Origin: Lichtheimia corymbifera B2541
Lineage: Eukaryota; Mucoromycota; Mucoromycetes; Mucorales; Lichtheimiaceae
DNA: 51,820 nt
Assembly (NCBI GenBank): GCA_000697475.1
Contig: JNEU01000855.1
Location: 1 to 51,820 of the forward strand
Direction of reading: 5' to 3'
Positions 46,710 through 51,820 of this stretch are shown here, piece by piece; the first letter of the stretch is position 1, and each line of letters opens with the position of its first letter. Under the pieces are notes generated by a model. It worked only from the letters and a program-made list of their open reading frames with translations. It was not told the origin of the DNA and made no database searches. The position numbers and the translations under genes were made by a program.

Positions 46710-48450
46710 AATACTCAGAGGCGGAGGGCTTGAAGAGCTCTTATTGGGTGGAGAGTGCATGATGGACAATCCCTAAATAGTAAGGTCCGCCTATGATGGT
46801 GTATGGTTACCAAGCCAAAAACGATCAGTGCATCCAAGATTGTGAGCGGTAACGGTATTGCTTGTCTCCAGAGTTCGTTCTCATATAAGGCTATACTTAC
46901 AAGGTGGCTCATGCTGATAGTACCGTTGTCATAGGTAAGCACTATGATCTATGTGTTTGTGCCACAGAGCTCATCATCTTTCTTACAACCGTAATGATTT
47001 AAGCTTACAATGGACCAAGCTTCCGTATCAATCAGTGTTGTTGAGTACCATTACTAAAGGTTTATTATCGTTGAAAATACAAGCGTCTATTTGAACATGT
47101 ATACAATCCGTTATTAACACTACCGATCGTCTATCAGCATATGAACAAGGAAGCTTTGATGAATGTGATATAACAGAAGGAACAAGAGCGTCTCGATACA
47201 ATGATGTAGATACTACTATCTCGCCTTCCGGTCTTCAAATTTCTATCCTTCGTTTCATTCCATATGCCAACCATTGGATCACAGAGAATCAGCGGGTATC
47301 GTTTTGCACTTGTATTCTTGGTTGCTGCCGCCATAAACATCGTCATTTATGATTGTAGAAATAGCTTATGTTGCATGCATTGACTAGGGTGTTGCAATAT
47401 CATCCATGGTGGTAAACCGGTTCTCGTCAAAGATATAAGGCCTGGTGTCCATGCCATCCAATCCATCATCATCCTCAACCGGACCCACGTGGTACAATTC
47501 ATCGTTCCTGCTGACGACGCGCCAAGTAACCACAGCAGCATTCCAGGAATCCACTTTACTGCACTTGATTGCACCCATCCATCCATAACCATTGCAAATC
47601 CAATAAGAAAGGGCCTCTGTGATAGCTGCTGATATGTTTCCTTTTCCATCCTGTTGTTGATATATATCTTTCTCGGTCATTTTCCATCGCAGCCCAACCA
47701 GATGAAGATTGCTCGTATTGCGGTGTACTTGATAGCTGATATAGCATCATTCGCAGTAATCGATAGGCATAGAGGCAAGTTGCTGCACATAAATAACGCT
47801 GCTTCTGTACAATGGTTATCCGCTGTTCATGTCAAAAAAGGCTGCAAGGCAGGATGCTGCAGCAAAGAATGCTGTTCGTGACAATGGAACAATGACTCCT
47901 TCATAATCACCACGATTCATACTATCTTCAGTAACGTTCCATTGGCTATTCCGAGTGATTGATCTTGGTATGCGTAAGGTGTCGCAGCGTGTATTGTCTG
48001 GGAATTCAGAAGGTGCATTCACATAGGTTTCATTGCCAAGCTCCAATATAGAAGTTATGATATCTATGACGTGTTGATGATAGCAGCAGTTGCTGTTACG
48101 TTTGGTCGTAGCAGAGGAGTGTGCAAGAGAGCGTGTGTTGCAGTAGATGACGAAGTTGTGAACGCCGTTTTGACCCAATGGAGTAAAGACCTTGCTAATG
48201 GCTGCTGCTGGAATGAATGCTGTCAAGATTGGTCGTGGCAGAAGAGTGTGTAAGAGAACGTGCAGTGTCAAGGAACGTGGTGTTGTAGTAGGCTGTGTAC
48301 ACGCCATGACTTTGCCATTCAGTCAAAGACAATCGGATGAATACAGTTGTAGACTTGACATGATGATGGGTTGAAGGAGGCCATGGTAGTTGTACTTGAA
48401 TGGGGCAACAGTTGAGAATGGGAGGAAGAGCAATAAGCTGAAAGTGGAAG
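46710..48450 (-). repeat. Dispersed element A, copy 5
   Basis: The longest copy here. It begins with CTTATTGGGTGGAGAGTGCA and ends near GGGGCAACAGTTGAGAATGG. The minus-strand frame at 47384-47680 keeps VTWRVVSRNDELYHVGPVED and the MDTRPYIFDEN motif, matching 4217-4528. An extra stretch of about 200 bp (around 47880-48080) is absent from copy 4. Confidence 0.75.
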
Positions 48451-48639
48451 AAGTTAAAATGCAGCGATTGTGTCACCATGGCCTGTGCACTTTTAACACA
48501 GCGATCAGCATCATGCACATCAATGCCGATGTATCTAAGCTATACGATGCTAAATAAAGAATCGCATTTACACATTTATCTTTTATATGGCATATCGAAA
48601 CAAACAACAGCATGAGATGATTTGGATTACAAATTTGTT

Positions 48640-49795
48640 TTATTCAAAGAACATTTCCCACAAGGCAAAATGCTCCTGTTGCTTGGTTTTTAAATTGAGC
48701 ACTTGTCTGCTTAACTGCAAGCTCTTGATCTTCAATGGCCCCAACCAATCATGGTTGCTGTCAAAGGAATTGACAGTGGCATTAGCCGCCGGCCTTGATC
48801 GACCCTGGTGGTCTGCTTATTAGATGACCGGCGTGGGGTGTCGTCTCCATGGTTAAACCATTCGTTGTGCCTAACACCCCCTGCACGATACCTATCCATC
48901 ATAATGATTAGAAAAGTTTCGACAGTATTACACCACCATAAGAAGCATCTATACATACTGATAAGCTTGTGTGCTGGGCTGGTGGGGTCTTGCGGCACCA
49001 CGCCAAGGACTAAAAAACTGGTCAAAAGTGAGCAAAACACGATACTGAAGCACTAGGAGCAGGTTATAACTACCTCGTCGCCGCTGATCAAGATTCAAAA
49101 ATGCACGTTTGCATTTAAACTAGCTTTTGATCTCTGTTGGCAATTTTGCCTGACTCATTGTTGCATCGAGCTCCCCAGCAAGTGCCACAGTTTCACTTGC
49201 AGAGCTGGTGGCATCCATGTGGCCAATGGAAAAATGTAGGTTGTCAGCTGGTGTTGTCTTGCCAGCATTGCCAAGTTCTTGTTGTAGCGTGTCCAGCTTT
49301 GTCTCCTTGTTGACACCAGCAACGCCAATCACAACATACACAGTTGCTGCTGATGTCTCGGTTGCAACCTAGATAAGCAAATATTTTTAGATGAGGATAA
49401 TCGATATTCCATTTGGTTCGATGCACACTTACCAATTGCTGCAAGAAGGTGAAGGCACGATCCACCTTTTGCTGGGAACCGGTAACCTTAAGGAACTTGT
49501 TGTTGTTGGTGAGCTCCACCTTGATACCAGTAGCCTTCTGATTGATCTTCTTGATCATACGCTTGTCTTCATTCAAAGTATATACAAATCAAAACGATTA
49601 TGATGAGGTTGAGCTAGAATGTAATTCTTTTAAGTGACTTACCAAGAATACCAACGATCGTCTGGTTTTCTTTCTTCCACTTTATTTGTTCGCATGAATG
49701 GGCACCACGCCATCCATCACCCTCCAAAAGATCCCAAGGATCCACGAACTTGCTGATTGTGGTCAAGGCATCGCGATTGATACATATGCGCTTGT
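48640..49795 (-). pseudogene. Pseudogene of the KH-2H phosphoesterase family
   Basis: All five exon equivalents of the intact gene can be traced: 3' part of exon 1 (from about 49795 to 49643), 49566-49433 (the same 134 nt as the paralogue), the exon below the TACAAC-type acceptor near 49370, the VLGVVPQD exon near 49010, and the last exon ending at 48640 (LQLSRQVLNLKTK). Three lesions: the low-complexity N-terminus is missing and replaced by unrelated sequence upstream; an in-frame TAG at 49120-49122 follows PTEIKS; and the second catalytic motif PHITL is deleted, with a frameshift, near 48825-48840. First motif LHFSI is still present. Splice sites are largely preserved, so decay is recent. 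Confidence 0.8.
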
Positions 49796-49835
49796 GGTCA
49801 TGATCAGAGGATATGACATATTGCGTATTTGCACT

Positions 49836-50099
49836 ATGGCACCGAAACCAGCTTTTGCAGATGCTTCACGGAGAGATAGCTATATCGAAAGTAACAAGAT
49901 GGCGTATATGAGTGTTGACTCATCAAGCAACATGATCAAGCTTTACCTCATCATAAGGTTCCAATATCACAATGACGGCCACGATACAAGAAGCACTATG
50001 GCTGACCACAAAGATCAGCACTCATATTCACAGGTTGCAAGATGTAGTACACACACAAACCTTGGTGATTTGACCTTGCAAGTGATCAAAGAAGAATGA
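49836..50099 (+). CDS. Small open frame of unknown nature, 87 aa
   Basis: ATG at 49836, stop at 50099, between the broken 5' end of the KH-2H pseudogene and the duplicated block at 50098. Hydrophilic, with Ser/Asp/His-rich stretches (MAPKPAFADASRRDSYIESN at the start); no recognised domain. It may be a chance frame or a captured coding fragment. Confidence 0.2.
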   Translation: MAPKPAFADASRRDSYIESNKMAYMSVDSSSNMIKLYLIIRFQYHNDGHDTRSTMADHKDQHSYSQVARCSTHTNLGDLTLQVIKEE

Positions 50100-50430
50100 C
50101 AGAGGAAAGAGGAGACGTGTGGTAGAATGATGGGGGCGGCGACAACATCCTTTTATCGTGCATTGTGGGCGTGGGTGTCTCTGTTTGTTGGGGATGATTG
50201 ATAAATTGATGCATGAGCTGATAAAGTGATGGGGCGCATAAACCAGGATTAAGTCTGAGGAGCCTGCGTGTAATGTTGCCTACGCATACATCGGTCAAAA
50301 TAGGGCAGGTGGTCAAATCAATCAAGGAAATCAGTCTCTTGTACGCCTAACGATCTCCTCCGTTGTAATAAAGACAATTCACCATGTTGTCAACGTACTC
50401 TTAATTTGGTATTATGCGTGTTCGGTAAGT
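50098..50430. repeat. Direct duplication, right copy (partner at 42820-43120)
   Basis: Same block order as the left copy, with a small insertion around GGATGATTGATAAATTG. Confidence 0.85.
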
Positions 50431-50501
50431 AAAGAAGATGATTGGGTCTCCTTTGATATCAGCAGTCAAGCCTCACGTGGTAGGGATCCTCACGACACGC
50501 A

Positions 50502-50537
50502 CGATACCGGTACTGCGTAAATTGCAGTATCGTATCG
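50502..50537. repeat. Imperfect hairpin with CGTAT iterations
   Basis: CGATACCGGTACTGC and GCAGTATCGTATCG face each other across an 8-nt spacer. The right arm runs on into a further GTATCG unit. Function unknown. Confidence 0.5.
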
Positions 50538-50839
50538 TATCGCGGTTGTATCGAGGCTTCGTGTGTTAAATACCTATAGCCTAAGAGCTATTTATATGAC
50601 TGTTTAATATACTATGTGCTTTAACATTTCAATATGTCTGTTGTCTGCTAAAAATCCATATTGTACCATAAGAGCGAAAAGCAATGCATGATTCCACACC
50701 TACTACAAGGCACTGGTGAACAGCCTGACCTCCAACGACAAGACAGTAATCCTCAAAGGTAATTGATAGGGCCACGATAGGACTGGATCATGCTATTGCT
50801 ACCACTTCAAAAGTGCTACGACAGATTCGATGTCTTACT

Positions 50840-51820
50840 ATGGTCACCATGGGATATCTCCCAGCTGCTATTACACGCTCCAGGTTTTACGGAAGGTAAT
50901 AATTGATATTATGCATATTACTTCTTTATTTCTCATATATGAATCATATTATAGACAGTCTTTAACGGAGGAATTATATGCAACAGTGATAGGAGAGCCA
51001 GCGATCATTTGTATTGACGACCTTACTGAGGACACTGCAGTTGAGGAGGAGGAACACCCAACCGACAAATTCTGGGGAGTGGCTATTCCGCATCTTGATC
51101 CTGCATCATTGGCTTTTGGTTCACGTGATCCGCGTGTGTTGCGTTTGGTCTTCCTCTGTTGGATACGCTCCTTGCTATTACTCGAATGCTGTCTCGTCGC
51201 ACTGCAAACAACACGTACCAATGACCCTGATGGACCCGGCACATTGACATTTGCAAAGAACCTGACCGTCATGTTGGAACAAAGCGAAGAACGATCCGAT
51301 CTTGGTGCAAGGATAGAGGAAGCAAGGGCAGCTGTTTGTGACATGCGAGGATCCGATTCACTTGGTATGTAACGCATCCCCTCTGTGTATATTCACCCTT
51401 GGCTAATCATCATGTGGATACAGGTCTAGTGAAAGGACTCTATTTCGAAACGAGACGTTGCGTGATGATGAGGTCTGTGAGGTTCTTCCACACCATATTA
51501 CTCGGCCTGGTCAAGTTGGGGTCACAAGTCATATTGAACGCTATGGATGAGCCGCATTCACTTGAGCGAGAGCAGCAATATCTCACTATCATGCGATACG
51601 ACGATGCCATGTTTCACGAATGTCCTTCCTATTTCAACTCCCCTGCGGATTGGCGCCAATGGTTTGTGGATCTCAATCGAGGCACCAATATCCTGTCAGC
51701 ACTTATCGAACGCATCCAACTTGAAACGGGTTCATGCCTTGGCAATATCAATGAGGAAAAGTACCAGTATCTCAAGACCGAATGCAAGGCACCCTTTGGC
51801 TTTGATGAAAGGAATGATAC
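50840..51820 (+). CDS. Unidentified protein, 3' end beyond the window
   Basis: Exons 50840-50895, 50955-51364 and 51424 to the window end, in phase throughout (introns 59 nt each). The visible part is about 290 aa with an acidic patch (DDLTEDTAVEEEE), a hydrophobic stretch (RLVFLCWIRSLLLLECCLVAL) that could be a buried helix or membrane segment, and a His/Tyr/Trp-rich third exon (MRYDDAMFHECPSYFNSP, ADWRQWFVDLNRG). I recognise no family. The start is uncertain: an extra upstream exon ending at 50758 (frame YKALVNSLTSNDKTVILK) would join in phase across a 55-nt intron to 50814, but no start codon is visible for it. Confidence 0.6.

Noticed and set aside
43440..48450. LTR retrotransposon reading of the 42.8-50.4 kb block
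   Set aside because: The flanking direct repeats are suggestive, but I see no gag/pol frame, primer-binding site or polypurine tract, so I kept the neutral term duplication.
1..51820. CRISPR array, bacterial operon, phage or viral segment
   Set aside because: Spliceosomal introns run through all recognisable genes. The tandem repeats have periods of 26, about 200 and 329 bp without unique spacers, and no capsid, integrase or reverse transcriptase motif was seen.

Overview
The window looks like a eukaryotic, fungal chromosome segment. Protein genes are split by many short introns (mostly about 45-75 nt, GTAAGT/GTATGT donors, TATAG/TTTAG acceptors). The gene set is fungal: a PDR-type ABC transporter, an Rvs161/Hob3 BAR protein, a Vti1 SNARE, a Sip3/Lam1-type BAR-PH-VASt protein and an HFL1/TMEM184-type membrane protein. 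An SSXT protein and a CHID1-type GH18 protein alongside these suggest an early-diverging fungus, most likely Mucoromycota. That placement is inference from gene content and intron style, not from a search.

Layout. Two compartments alternate. Gene-dense parts are 5.7-15.7 kb (Golgi-type apyrase, SSXT chromatin protein, Lam1/Sip3-like sterol-transfer protein), 24.0-26.1 kb (CHID1-like protein, tRNA-Leu) and 28.6-41.9 kb (degenerate long-chain acyl-CoA synthetase, HFL1-like protein, small RRM-like protein, Vti1, PDR transporter, Rvs161). Repeat-rich parts are 0.4-4.7, 16.0-20.6, 22.6-23.3, 26.7-28.2 and 42.8-50.4 kb. An unidentified gene enters at 50.8 kb and runs off the right edge. I rebuilt splice structures by hand. 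For every complete gene model the exon phases add up to one uninterrupted reading frame.

How the genes fit together. There is no biosynthetic cluster. The central genes are mostly membrane and trafficking functions (apyrase, Lam1/Sip3-like, Vti1, Rvs161, HFL1-like, PDR pump), each with its own promoter. Some neighbours are tight: the RRM-like gene and VTI1 converge with about 56 bp between stop codons.

Repeats. Three families recur. (1) A unit with an exact 329-bp period, arranged as head-to-head and fold-back palindromes (0.4-2.9 kb and 45.6-46.7 kb). (2) Units carrying a TCATGCTGATCAAC motif. (3) A roughly 1.5-1.7 kb element with a conserved reading frame. The left-edge block (about 0.4-4.7 kb) is an inverted counterpart of the 43.4-48.5 kb block. 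Copies and relics of a KH + 2H-phosphoesterase gene lie among these repeats: one intact gene (20.8-22.5 kb), one clear pseudogene (48.6-49.8 kb) and several fragments.

Most notable observations: a well-preserved acyl-CoA synthetase gene whose adenylation motifs are altered and whose C-terminal domain is absent (candidate pseudoenzyme); five GC-AG introns among about 68 inferred introns; the KH-2H gene family inside the repeats; and the exact-period palindromic satellite.
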